Shown: positions 14,626 to 23,844, numbered from the stretch's first letter. The stretch: 27,613 bases of DNA from Hypsibius dujardini (GCA_001579985.1 LRSR01007751.1:1-27613), one strand, 5' to 3'. The notes: a model not told the origin generated them from the letters alone. Numbers and translations: made by a program.

Positions 14626-16109
14626 GACGACTTCCTCTCCACTGTGGCGCCGTTTTCGTGATACCGCGTTTCTCCTCCTCTCTCCTCTGCCTGTCGGCCG
14701 TTTTTTATCGCAAACCGCCGCGGATCTTGATGATATCTTTCCCCCATCACTTCTCTCCTCCTGCTGCTCTCTCCGCTCCACCACCGACGACGCACTGGTC
14801 GGATTGTGTGGAATCTCTCTCCCCTGTCCCTGTGTGTGGATGGGTGGCACGTGCCTGGAACTCACCACACACACGAGGACTGGAGACGAAGACTCCGCGG
14901 TAGAGGAGGAGATGTGCGTTTTTTGATACTGTTGACCAATGGAGCGCCGCGCCAGCTTACCCCCTTTACACTGCTGCCGCTCGGCCCCCGGAAGGATAAT
15001 CTCTCTCCACACTCTGAAGAATGGGTGTGCGCGCGCCCCCGTCAGTGGAGCTCTGGCTCCGTTCTCTGTACATTTGTTTTTTTCCAAGTTGGAGAGAGAG
15101 TGCTATCCCCTCCCCCTTCCGCCATGTTTATCTCTTCCCCGCGTATCTGAGACCGGGCATCTTTTTTATCCCCCCACACCTGTGTGAGTTTAATTGTTGG
15201 TTATTTAGATACGGGCGCATGGCTGTCAAAGTCACACCTTTTTCGTAAGCGTTTGTTGCTCCAGAAATGCCCCGTCCTCTCTCTCTCTCTTTCCTTTCCT
15301 TTTCTTCTCCCCTTTTTCTGTGTCCTTGCACCGGAACGGCGGCGGCGACGGCAACGGCAGCAGTCAGCGCTGTTTTTTTTCTACTCTGACCTCGGCGATC
15401 ACACACAACACACATCGAACCAAAGGAAACTTCCGCCCATGTGCTGCACACTCCTCTTCTCTCCTGCTCCTGGATCTGAATTGTGGTGACGACCCGCCGT
15501 TGGTGTGTGTGTGTCTGTGTGTGTCTTCTTGCTTAAAGAGAGAGAGACATATTTTTAAGTTCCTAAGCTTCTTCTGTGCGAGAAAAAAACAACTCTCAGC
15601 AGTACAACCAAAAAGATGCTGGCCCCGTTTCAACTGTTGCATGGAAAAAACTGTTGGCCGCGCGCGCTTCTCTCTTTCTCTCTCCCTGATTCTGGTGTGT
15701 AGTGTAGCAGTAGTGCAATGGTCGTCTTTTTCACCCACCTCCCCCCTCCCCATTTTGGATTCATCTGCCAATCCCATCTTTTTTACCAGTGTTGTACAGA
15801 TAAAACAGAATGGAGACTCCGAGACCGATATCTCACTGTACATCTTGTCTGGCTGGATGTCTGTCCGTTGTCTGTCCGTTGTCTGTCCGTTGTCTGTCCG
15901 TCCTTTGAAATGATATTACGTGGCAAAAGTGAGAAACGGTCTCATCCTATGCCACTGTGCGGATGAGCTTCGGGATAGACAGCTTATGAAGAACACCTTG
16001 ATCTAACAATAAGTGCCTGTCTGTCACCATCCGTCGGATGACATGAGTGATGGCATCTTCAGCCATTGTTGGTGTACAGGCAACATACACATAACAGACA
16101 GATTAGAGA
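14626..16109 (+). other. DYRK 3' flank and intergenic DNA
   Basis: The first several hundred bases are pyrimidine-rich (TCTCC, CTCTCT) and probably 3' UTR. I find no AATAAA in this interval; AGATAAAA near 15797 and AATAAG near 16005 are only weak alternatives, so the transcript end is not fixed. The open frames here are unrecognised and overlap on both strands. Confidence 0.5.
15858..15902. repeat. 11-bp tandem repeat (TGTCTGTCCGT), four copies
   Basis: Four near-perfect 11-bp units in tandem. It looks like a CTGT tract with a fixed CCGT variant that then expanded as a unit. Confidence 0.9.
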
Positions 16110-16226
16110 GTTTTCGCAAACGGTATATCTCACGGTATAGCCGTACATTATAGAAAAATGAAGTGAGGTCAGAGAGAGTTTTCTATACTGTACCGCTATA
16201 CCGTGAGATATACCGTTTGCGAAAAC
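16110..16226. mobile_element. Palindromic MITE-like element, copy 1
   Basis: Arms 16110-16157 and 16179-16226 (48 nt each) are inverted repeats with two mismatches, starting GTTTTCGCAAACGG, around a 21-nt spacer. It has no coding capacity. The size and near-complete palindrome suggest a non-autonomous DNA transposon or fold-back element. I cannot identify a target-site duplication or family. The 21-nt spacer is the reverse complement, with a few changes, of the spacer of the next copy. Confidence 0.75.
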
Positions 16227-16473
16227 ACATCCTTACTACAGAACAATACCAACAATATACCAACATTGTATACCAACAGCAACAACAGAGAGTTTTCGCA
16301 AACGGTATATCGCACGGTATAGCGGTACAGTATAGAAAACTCTCTCTGACCCCAGTTCATTTTTCTATACTGTACCGCTATACCGTGCGATTTACCGTTT
16401 GCGAAAACTCTCTAATGTTGCTGTTGGTGTACATTGTTGGTATATTGTTGGTATTGTTCTGTAGTAAGGATGT
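16227..16473. repeat. Outer inverted repeat enclosing MITE copy 2
   Basis: A 57-nt arm at 16227-16283, starting ACATCCTTACTACAGAAC, is repeated in inverted orientation at 16417-16473 with two mismatches. The loop is almost exactly the second palindromic element, so this is a palindrome inside a palindrome. The left arm begins directly after copy 1 ends. Confidence 0.85.
16287..16413. mobile_element. Palindromic MITE-like element, copy 2 (inverted relative to copy 1)
   Basis: Arms 16287-16339 and 16361-16413 (53 nt each, one mismatch) start AGAGAGTTTTCGCAAACGG and flank a 21-nt spacer. The arms match those of copy 1, and the spacer orientation is opposite. No coding sequence. Confidence 0.8.
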
Positions 16474-16970
16474 GTATCATGTACGTTGCTCCCAGTTCCA
16501 GTTCACGAAGACTCAAGGCTCCAGACGTGGGATGAAAACTTAACGGTTCGACGCAACAGGTTTCGGATAACACCAGCACGATTCCGAACTGCTGTTGCCA
16601 ACGGCGTAATGAGCAAATCACTGGGTGATGGCAGCGATCATCTGGGGTCCAAAAAGGAGCGATGACAAGCTGCAGCATGATACTCGTGTCCGACAACGTG
16701 AGAAATGCTCGCGACCTCACAACCATGCACGAATCGACGGATGAAAAGATCCCAAAGTCGCTATCTAGGAAGAACGCCACGCTATTCGCTGTGACGGACC
16801 TTCCACCACATTAGCCGACCATTCACTTAGGTGCGACCGACTGTCCATGCACAATCATAGCTTCCGCTAAATCCACGGTCCCCCTTGTCGTATATGTAAA
16901 AGGTCTGGCAATATGACGGTCTTTCGGTCCGCCGTGATCAGCGGAAGTGGTGGGGAGTTCGTCAATGTTG
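16474..16970. other. Intergenic, no feature recognised
   Basis: Ordinary-complexity sequence of about 500 bp between the palindromes and the minisatellite. The minus-strand frame covering much of 16412-16780 matches nothing I know and partly translates the palindrome arm. It could be a remnant of a mobile element, but no motif supports that. Confidence 0.5.
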
Positions 16971-17110
16971 CGGACGGTCGCTCCATCCGATGGACGGTCG
17001 TTCCATCCAGTGGACGATCGTTCCAACCGATGGACGGTCGCTCCACCTGGTGGACGGTCGCTCCATCTGGTGGACGGTCGGCAGACCTTGTAGAAAGTCG
17101 GTCCATGGGT
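16971..17110. repeat. 20-bp minisatellite with TGGACGGTCG core
   Basis: Seven units at exact 20-bp spacing, each like CGGACGGTCGCTCCATCCGA with substitutions. More diverged GGACGG and GGTCG pieces continue to about 17300. Frames on both strands stay open because the unit has no stop codon, giving a spurious repeat peptide. Confidence 0.9.
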
Positions 17111-17376
17111 GGGTAGACGGTCGGCGGATGCGAGCCGACAGGCAATCAGTACAGTAAATCGGTACTGTTCGTAAGATGCGCGGCCAGCGGAGGGTCTATT
17201 ATACGTGTGATGGACGGACGGTCAGTCCGCACGGTGGATGGTCGATCGATATGGTGGACGGCGAGTCGGTCGGGTGGACTTTCGGCTAGATGCGGGTCGA
17301 CTTAAATAACGGGGATTCTTTCCGGCCCGTATTCAATTAGGCGTAAAATAGCCCCGCCCCCGACAAACAACATTTA
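17111..17376. other. Diverged minisatellite tail and intergenic DNA
   Basis: Scattered GGACGG, GGTCG and GATGCG-GTCGAC pieces suggest decayed units of the adjacent 20-bp repeat, mainly at 17200-17300. No gene is seen. Confidence 0.5.
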
Positions 17377-17498
17377 CACACTTGGCAGAAACTTTGCACT
17401 GATTGAGTTAAGCTATTTAACTCGAATTCGGTATAAAGCCCTGCATTAAACGAGTTGGATGGCTCAACTCGACTAGTGCAAGGCTTTTGCCATGTGTN
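17377..17498. mobile_element. TA-flanked palindromic MITE, diverged copy
   Basis: Terminal inverted repeats starting CACACTTGGCAGAAAC on the left and reading NACACATGGCAAAAGC on the reverse complement of the right end, similar over about 48 nt. TA precedes the left end; the right end contains the single N of the window, so its TA cannot be confirmed. It shares the GGCAAAA and GAGTTAAG motifs with the copies at 18932 and 27287. It ends 135 bp before the CNOT9 start codon. Confidence 0.7.
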
Positions 17499-17579
17499 AA
17501 GCAAACTCACTTGATTTCTACTCTGTCCTCTTCCTCATTTATTTCCTTCGTAGCAAATTCAAAATACCAACATTTGAAA

Positions 17580-17600
17580 ATGTCGACTTTAGTTAGTTAA
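17580..17600 (+). promoter_or_regulatory. Six-codon upstream ORF before CNOT9
   Basis: ATG at 17580 reads six codons to TAA at 17598-17600, in the same frame as the CNOT9 ATG at 17634. A pyrimidine-rich tract ending in TTCGTAG just before it (about 17553) could be a 5' UTR or trans-splice acceptor, which would leave this ATG in the mRNA. Confidence 0.35.
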
Positions 17601-17633
17601 CAAGAGGAATATCTCAAGATCAGCTGAGCATCG

Positions 17634-20600
17634 ATGAATCAAATTGGCGTTCCGCCTTCGTCTTTCCAGGTCTCATCATCATCATCATCATCCGCAGCAC
17701 TTCTTCAGCAAAATCCCGGGATGGTTACTGCTAGTCCCGCCGTTGCGATGGTAGTGGCCGGTTCCGCCGCGACCAGTGCAGCCCTCACCCCAGCCGCGCC
17801 AGCGACTCCGGAGCAGACTCAGCAGTGGATTGCCGAGCTGTGCGACCCACGGTCGCGGGAGCGTGCACTGCTGGAATTGAGGTAAAAATGGCTGAAAAAA
17901 ACTCTTTTAGTTTAGGTTAATATCTTCGCTAGAAGTGGCAGGATAGATGGATATTGACCTTCCAAGAATAAAAGCGACGATTTATGATCTGATTTTTTTC
18001 AATGCTTATAGGTAAGGGCAAGAAGTAGTTGTCAGGGTGTAATTTCAGTCGAAAACTGTTACAGGGATTTTATCTTCTCCGCATTTTCATGCTGCAATCG
18101 ATCAATCAACTGAAATGTTTGCTTTTTAAATTTTAAGTATTTTTTAAGACTTTCCAGTGAATTTTTTTTTCACGGTGGAAGTTGGTCGCGTGTAGCTTGA
18201 AGGGATGATTTGTAATGAAAATTAATTTGCATGAGAGGACTGAGGTGTGTGAGTGAGAGGAATTTGATGAGGAAATGAATTTGGGATTTTTTATTCTGTC
18301 CGTATTTTCAGTGCAATCGATCAATCAATTGACGGCTTGCTTATAACCACACAGTAAAGTAGAGAGTTGTTCATTGACGGGTGTTTAATGTTTTATTGTT
18401 GTTTTTGCTGTTAGCACTCGGTATTGTATTGTTTTTTCTTTGGGATGGATTAGAACTGAAGCTGAAAGTTATGGCTACCGTGCTTCCGTGGAAATTGGAA
18501 GACGTTGCAGAAACTACCTTATTACTAATCAATCAATCAGCTGTTCGGTTTAGTCTGCATTTTGCTGTGTGAATTAACGTTTGATTGATGGATTGTTTGC
18601 GTGCGTTGAGAGCTACAGCTGAAAGGGTCGCTTGCTGAACTAATGCGCAAGTGGTTTTGTGTGCTTTCATTGCAGTAAGCGACGGGAGCAGTTTGCCGAT
18701 CTGGCGCTGTGGATATGGCATTCGTTCGGCGCGGTGGCTTCACTCCTGCAGGAAGTGACCGAGACGTTCATCCTCATGGAACCGACCATGTTGACGGCCC
18801 ATCAGAGCAATCGGGTGTGCAATGCCCTGGCCCTGGTCCAGTGTCTTGCCTCGCATAATGACACACGCAAACCGTTTTTGGAAGGTAATAAGCTACCGAG
18901 AAGGAACATTTGATCATTTTTCGTCACTGTACACACGTGACAAAAACCTTGCGCTAACCGATTTAAGCACTTCAACTCGCGGCTGTGTACAACAGCAATG
19001 CAACGAGTAATGATTTAACTCGGTTAGCGCAAGGTTTTTGCCATGTGTGTAGTACTATTTTTGCTAACGATTATGCTCTGTTGCCCAGCTCGAATTCCGA
19101 TGTTCCTCTACCCATTCCTCTCCAGCTCTCACAACACGCGGCCTTTTGAGTATCTACGCCTGACTTCGTTGGGTGTGATTGGTGCTCTGGTGAAAACGGA
19201 TGATCCGGAAGGTAAGAAGGACCGGAAGCAAAAGAAAGCAAAAGAAAGCTATTGCATCCGTCCATTGATTGATTGATCCGTTTATTTAATGATTGATGTT
19301 TATTGATTGATTGATCTATTCATTGATTGAATGATCTCTTCATTGATTAATTGATCCTTTCATTGATTGATTGATCCTTTCATTGATTGATTGATCCATT
19401 CATTGATTGATTGATCCGTTATTAATTGTTGAGTTAATTGAACTTGATTTATACTCTCTTCCTCTAACTCAAACGATATAGTAAATGCTTTTTCGCTGTA
19501 GTTCGCTTGATAGGAGAAGTTTAACCGACCGTTATGTTTTCTCATTGCAGTCGTTCCGTATCTCCTGCAAGCTGAAAACTCTGAGATTATACCGTTGTGC
19601 TTGAAAATTATGGAAATCGGCACAGAATTGTCGAAGACGGTAATAATCATATCGAAGTGTTATGTTTGGTCCAACCAAACGGAAGATATTTACATTTATG
19701 ATGCGGCAATTTTTTTCAGGTTGCCGTATTCATCATCCAGAAGATTCTCTCCGACGAGAAGGGTCTGACCTACATGTGCTCCACCTACGACCGCTTCACA
19801 CACGTCGCAAACGTTTTGGTGCGCTATTTCGTGGTGGCTCCATGGGGTTTTCTCATCAACGCATCGGTTGGCTCGATATTTTACGTGTCGTTTACCGTTG
19901 CAGGGGAAGATGATTGAGAACTTACCGGTGGACGGGAAGAACTCCAACCGGCTGTTCAAGCATATTTTGCGCTGCTACGTCCGTTTTTCGGAACATGTCC
20001 GGTACGACGGACCTTTGTTTCTATTCTGTTTTTTAATCTGATTCTTCGACCATAATTTGCGATTCTTTCAGAATTGCAATCAAATTTACTTAAAAATAAG
20101 TACTAAAATGTGTACCGTTTTATCTTAATTCCAGCAAGGATTTTTATTGAAAATAATTTTTACTTTCTGAACTGCTTGCAAATTAAATTAAGTTATCCCA
20201 AGTTATTTGTTTGTTAATTATATTGGCCGTTTCTTAAAACCATTTTAACGGCAGATAGCATAGGTAGTTCATGACTTCAGGTATGAGGTGAAATCTGTAT
20301 TTCGGCTCACCCTCCACTAGGTCGATAAATCGGCTCACTCATGGGTTTCTCTTCCATGGCAGGTGCTTGATTGTTTGATTTGCTGTACTGCACTAGGTCG
20401 ATAAATCGGCTCACTCATGGGTTTCTCTTTCATGGCAGGTGCTTGATTGTTTGATTTGTTGTACTATATCCCAGTATACTATAGCATTTCTGAAAATCAA
20501 ACAATCAAGCTGCTGCCATGAAAGAGAAACCCATGAGTGAGCCGATTATTGACCAAGTAGAGGGTAAGCCGAAATGCAGATTTCACCTCATACTGACTGT

Positions 20601-20997
20601 TTTGGGTTATTTGTCTGTCGGTCCGATGGTCTATTTGTGTCTGTTATGTAGTGTCATTTTTGCATTTGATCCGTCTACATAATATAGGATCATGAGCTGT
20701 CTAGACTGTTTTGGTTCTCATGTGCCCTTCCCCCGTTTCAGTGCGAGGGATGCGTTGCGCACCGTCTTTCCGCCGAAATTTCAAGACAACACCTTCCTCG
20801 GCCAGCTGCGTGACGACCGCGCGCTCGCCCAGTGGATGCTCACTTTGTGCCGCAACATCGGCGTCTCCTCCTCCGCCATCGTCAGTATCTTCCCCAACGG
20901 TGACGCGTCGTCCGCCACCGCGTCGGGCAATCTCGCTCCTGGAAGCTCATTTTTTCGTGAAGTGCCGTCTCGTCAGTTGGACAACCAAAGCCATTAG
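17634..20997 (+). CDS. CNOT9: CCR4-NOT transcription complex subunit 9 (CAF40/RQCD1)
   Basis: Exons 17634-17881, 18676-18884, 19089-19211, 19551-19639, 19720-19818, 19904-20001 and 20742-20997 join to 373 residues through GT-AG introns. CNOT9 is the armadillo-repeat module of the CCR4-NOT deadenylase that receives GW182 and other mRNA-silencing partners. The Rcd1 domain spans about 58-331, with family signatures [59 protein letters not shown] and [17 protein letters not shown] in the expected order. Human CNOT9 is 299 residues; the excess is an N-terminal extension with a seven-Ser run coded by (TCA)n and an Ala-rich stretch, plus a Ser/Gly-rich tail of about 40 residues. ATG 17634 has T at -3, a weak context, so initiation at a later Met such as residue 30 is possible. 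Stop TAG is at 20995-20997. Confidence 0.96.
17882..18675 (+). other. CNOT9 intron 1
   Basis: A 794-bp GT-AG intron. A segment near 18077 containing GCAATCGATCAATCAA recurs in similar form near 18297, and ATCAATCAATC/TTGATTGAT motifs are scattered. No gene is seen inside. Confidence 0.8.
18932..19049. mobile_element. TA-flanked palindromic MITE in CNOT9 intron 2
   Basis: This 118-bp element starts CACACGTGACAAAAACC and ends in the inverted copy GGTTTTTGCCATGTGTG, with about 35-nt terminal inverted repeats (32 matching) and TA on both sides. A TA duplication suits a Tc1/mariner-type mobiliser, but no transposase is present. It fills 118 of the 204 bp of intron 18885-19088. Confidence 0.85.
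19262..19420. repeat. 20-bp GATTGATT minisatellite in CNOT9 intron 3
   Basis: Six units of CATTGATTGATTGATCCTTT type run at 20-bp spacing from 19301 to 19420, with one more diverged unit from 19262. It makes up about half of intron 19212-19550. Confidence 0.9.
20281..20593. mobile_element. Long inverted repeat in CNOT9 intron 6
   Basis: The left side starts GTATGAGGTGAAATCTG and the right side ends in its inverse near 20593. Shared arm sequence includes GGCTCACTCATGGGTTTC and GCTTGATTGTTTGATTT, around a short centre near 20467-20490. The left arm contains a 76-bp direct tandem duplication, so only one copy can pair with the right arm. A MITE-like or fold-back element is likely. It has no coding capacity. 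Confidence 0.8.
20315..20466 (+). repeat. 76-bp tandem duplication inside the inverted repeat
   Basis: Units 20315-20390 and 20391-20466 both begin CACTAGGTCGATAAATCGG and differ at about three positions. Confidence 0.95.
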
Positions 20998-21560
20998 AGA
21001 GCTCTACCTGTCAGCTCCTCACACCAAGACACTTCTGCCCGTTCGCACGCTCGTCCGCGATCGCGATGCTGGGTTACTAGCACTAACTCTGGATGGATTT
21101 TATCTTCGGTTTGGCTCTGGTTGCACATTTTCATTGGAAGAAAGGAAAGCAAGCTATATCAGCGGATTCGTCGCGGATGTCTTGGTAGCGTCGGGCCTGT
21201 TTTTACCCTTCTCTGGTGGCGATTTCTCGTTTCCATTCATTCACTGTTAGTTTAAAATGAGCTATACGAGTGGAACTTTTTTACATTATGCAGTTGGTGA
21301 GGTGTAGCATCGTCGATGGTTGCCGCCGGAGAGCTTCAGCAGTTTCTGTTTTGATCATTCGGTCTCGTGAGAAAGGAAGAAACTCTTCCTCCTCCTGTAA
21401 AAGCAACTTCTCCTTCTGTAAAAGCAACTCCTTTTTGGATTATCGAGTGAGGAACTCGCGTTTGTATTTTATTTTGTCTACTGATTACTGTCACAGTAAT
21501 GGTGTTTGATCACAGTAGCACTTCGTCATAAGTTGTCAGACGTCTCCGAGCTCGATGACG

Positions 21561-21566
21561 TTTATT
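21561..21566 (-). terminator. Candidate MDH2 poly(A) signal
   Basis: AATAAA on the minus strand, about 185 bp after the MDH2 stop codon. A second AATAAA further downstream (21468-21473 on the + strand) is an alternative. Confidence 0.5.
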
Positions 21567-21622
21567 TCGAGAGGACCGAGCTAGCAGAAACTAAAAAGTC
21601 ATTGACAAACCGTTCACCTCAC

Positions 21623-21628
21623 AATAAA
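21623..21628 (+). terminator. Candidate CNOT9 poly(A) signal
   Basis: AATAAA about 626 bp after the CNOT9 stop codon. Another AATAAA at 21743-21748 adjoins the MDH2 stop codon. Confidence 0.5.
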
Positions 21629-21748
21629 ATCTGTCAACTGCTGGACACAGTCAATCACCACCACCAATAGACTATGCGGCTACACCGCCACACCAATCAG
21701 GTCTTATTTCGCAGGGAGAAACATAAGAAAAAAACGAACAAAAATAAA

Positions 21749-21979
21749 TTACTTCATTTTATAGGTCGAGTTCACGAAATCTTCTCCCTTCTTGATGCTG
21801 GCCTTGAGTTCGGGCAACGCCTTCTCCAACAGCTGCTTCTCATAATCCGACAGCTTGCCCAGTCCAAAGTTCTTCTCCCAACCCTGTGACGTAAAAACAG
21901 CATTTAAATTCACCATTGTCATACCAATACTCGTTTATCTGACTGTCTGTCTGTCTCTGTCTGTCTGTCTGTCTGTCTA

Positions 21980-22011
<32 letters not shown>

Positions 22012-23844
22012 GTCCGTCCATCTAGCTGCCTGCTTAACAGGTCCCGTCGATTGCCTACCTTCTTGCCCAGAAGGAGCGGAGTAGCAAAGTACGAAGCATC
22101 AGTAACATCGGACTTGATGTACGCGCATTCGATCACGTTCTTCTCTCCATTGAGACCCTTCAGCAGGGAGAAAACGAAACGAGCTCCAGCATAGGCCATG
22201 CTCAATGTCGCGGACCCGGCACCGGCCTTGGCGTTGACGACCTCTGTGCCGGCATCCTGGATGCGCTTGGTCAGTTTGTCTAGTTCATCCGCGCCAAACT
22301 GCACCGACGGTGTGGCTTGCGAAATCACGGGGAGGATGGTCACTCCGGCGTGTCCTCCGATCAGCGGGATATTCACCTGCAAGACAAATCATCAGATTGG
22401 AAACTGCTTGTCTATTTGTGTGTCCGTCTTTGCCTGTGTCTGTCTGTGTGCCTGCTTGTCTGTCCGTCAGTCTGACTGTGTCTGTGTGCCTGTCTGTTTA
22501 TCTGTCTGTCTGTCTGCCCGCTCTGCCTGTCCTCACCTGCTGCGGGTCCAATCCCTTCTTCTCGGCAACAAAGGCATTAGCCCGGACCACATCCAACGTG
22601 GTCACACCGAACACGCGATGCTCGTCGTAAACGCCACGCTTCTTCAGCACCTCGGACGCGATCGGCACGGTCGAGTTGACCGGGTTTGAGATGATGCCGA
22701 TGAGGGCTTCCGGGCAGGCCTTGGCGATGGCATCGGCCAGGTCGCGTACGATCGACGCATTGGTGTTGAACAGATCGTCGCGGGTCATGCCGGGCTTGCG
22801 CGGCACACCGGCCGGAATGATGACCACGTGAGCGCCAGCCAGAGCCTCTTTCAACTGAAACAACACAAGTAGGCAAATTATTCAATGTTGATGTCGCTGA
22901 AAACAAAGAACTAATACTAAACAGAATCACGTTCAGTGGTGATTCAGTCATTCAATTCTTTGGAAGGAATAGTAGGATCTAATCAATAGATCAAGAAATC
23001 AATGAACTTCATTCGTTGCCTCAACTGTCTGTGACCAACAGCAAAGTCGGCCCATTAAAGCATCGCTGAGGCACTGAATTATGTTTTCATTTAATCAACC
23101 CAATCAATCCATCTCTCAAGCACGGAAATTCAATTCTCCATAATCCAATCAAGCAATGCCTCTTTCAAGCACAAACATACATGTATTTCTCCAAAATCAA
23201 GTCAATCAACGTATCCATCAAGCGAAGAAATAAAGTTGTCTATAATCAAGTCAATCAATGCGTCTATCAAGCACAGGAAATGCAATTTTCCATAATTACG
23301 ACAATCAATGCATCCCTGAAACCCCGCAACACTGTTTGTTTTCCGACAAGCAAACGCAATCAACACCAATCAATGCGTTAGTCGAAACATTCTTCACAAC
23401 AACTAAGCGATGTTCTGTACACAACACTGGCGTCGGAAAACTAGAAACAAACGGAACCAAAAAACACGCCAATCAATCAATCAATGCATTAGTCGGTTGA
23501 TATTCCAATCACTGCTGTTAATCAAGCAATCAACCAAACGAACAAAGCACACCCTTCCATACCTGATCGGGTCCCAGATAGCCTGTCACTTGGCTGATGG
23601 TGTTGATGTGGCTCAGATCGGCGGCCACACCGGGGGTGTGGGCAATGTCATACAGCGCCAATTTTCCGATCAGGGGAGACTCCTTCAGCAGGAGTGAGAG
23701 GGGCTGACCGATGCCACCGCTGGCGCCCAGGACGACCACCTTCTTGCCTCCTGCTCCCCCTCCACCCTGCTTGCTACCGGAGGCAGCCGCCTTCATTGCC
23801 ACCTGCACGGACGAGGCGCGGAGGAGTTTCGAGGAAAGAAACAT
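21749..23844 (-). CDS. MDH2: Malate dehydrogenase, mitochondrial
   Basis: Minus-strand exons 23844-23563, 22854-22537, 22376-22059 and 21883-21749 join to 350 residues. The enzyme interconverts malate and oxaloacetate with NAD in the matrix (TCA cycle, malate-aspartate shuttle). Residues 1-26 are rich in Ser, Ala, Lys and Arg without acids, as in a mitochondrial presequence, followed by a Gly-rich linker. The NAD fold shows GASGGIGQP (40-48) and LYD with Asp66. Substrate Arg residues are in [12 protein letters not shown] (111-121), Asn154 is in SNPVNS, and the catalytic pair is Asp182 (TTLDVVRA) with His209 (GGHAG). Near the C-terminus are [16 protein letters not shown] and [13 protein letters not shown]. 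Similarity to animal MDH2 is strong throughout, including the '[15 protein letters not shown]' signature rather than the cytosolic MDH1 form. ATG 23844 has A at -3. All three introns are phase 0. Confidence 0.97.
21939..22020. repeat. CTGT microsatellite in MDH2 intron 3
   Basis: About 80 bp of CTGT units in the 175-bp intron 21884-22058. On the sense (minus) strand the unit reads CAGA/ACAG. Confidence 0.92.
22398..22530. repeat. CTGT microsatellite in MDH2 intron 2
   Basis: Degenerate CTGT/CTGC/GTGT units cover most of the 160-bp intron 22377-22536. Confidence 0.88.
22855..23562 (-). other. MDH2 intron 1
   Basis: A 708-bp phase-0 intron with donor GTATGG and acceptor GTTTCAG on the minus strand. 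It is rich in CAATCAAT motifs on the + strand and contains the ~50-bp repeat described separately. No gene is seen inside. Confidence 0.85.
23101..23345. repeat. ~50-bp minisatellite in MDH2 intron 1
   Basis: Units start near 23101, 23150, 23203, 23252 and 23302, each with CAATCAATGC followed by a TCAAGCAC-like block and an ATAATCAAGT-like end. Spacing is 49-53 bp and identity is moderate, so it is an old array. Confidence 0.75.

Larger units (their letters stand above)
20998..21748. other. Convergent 3' region between CNOT9 and MDH2
   Basis: 751 bp between the two stop codons. It carries candidate poly(A) signals for both genes and short unrecognised frames; most is probably 3' UTR. Confidence 0.7.

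Noticed and set aside
16867-17145. Repeat peptide on the minus strand with RPPDG/ERPS units
   Set aside because: It is a translation of the 20-bp minisatellite. A 20-bp unit shifts frame with each copy, so the peptide period would be 20 residues per three units, with no sign of coding selection.
18885-19088. CNOT9 intron 2 as an introner (transposon that creates its own intron)
   Set aside because: The element ends and TA flanks lie well inside the intron, and both splice sites are outside the element.
21743-21748. AATAAA on the plus strand as the main CNOT9 poly(A) signal
   Set aside because: It directly adjoins the MDH2 stop codon; the signal at 21623 is closer to the CNOT9 stop and gives a shorter 3' UTR. 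It remains a possible alternative.
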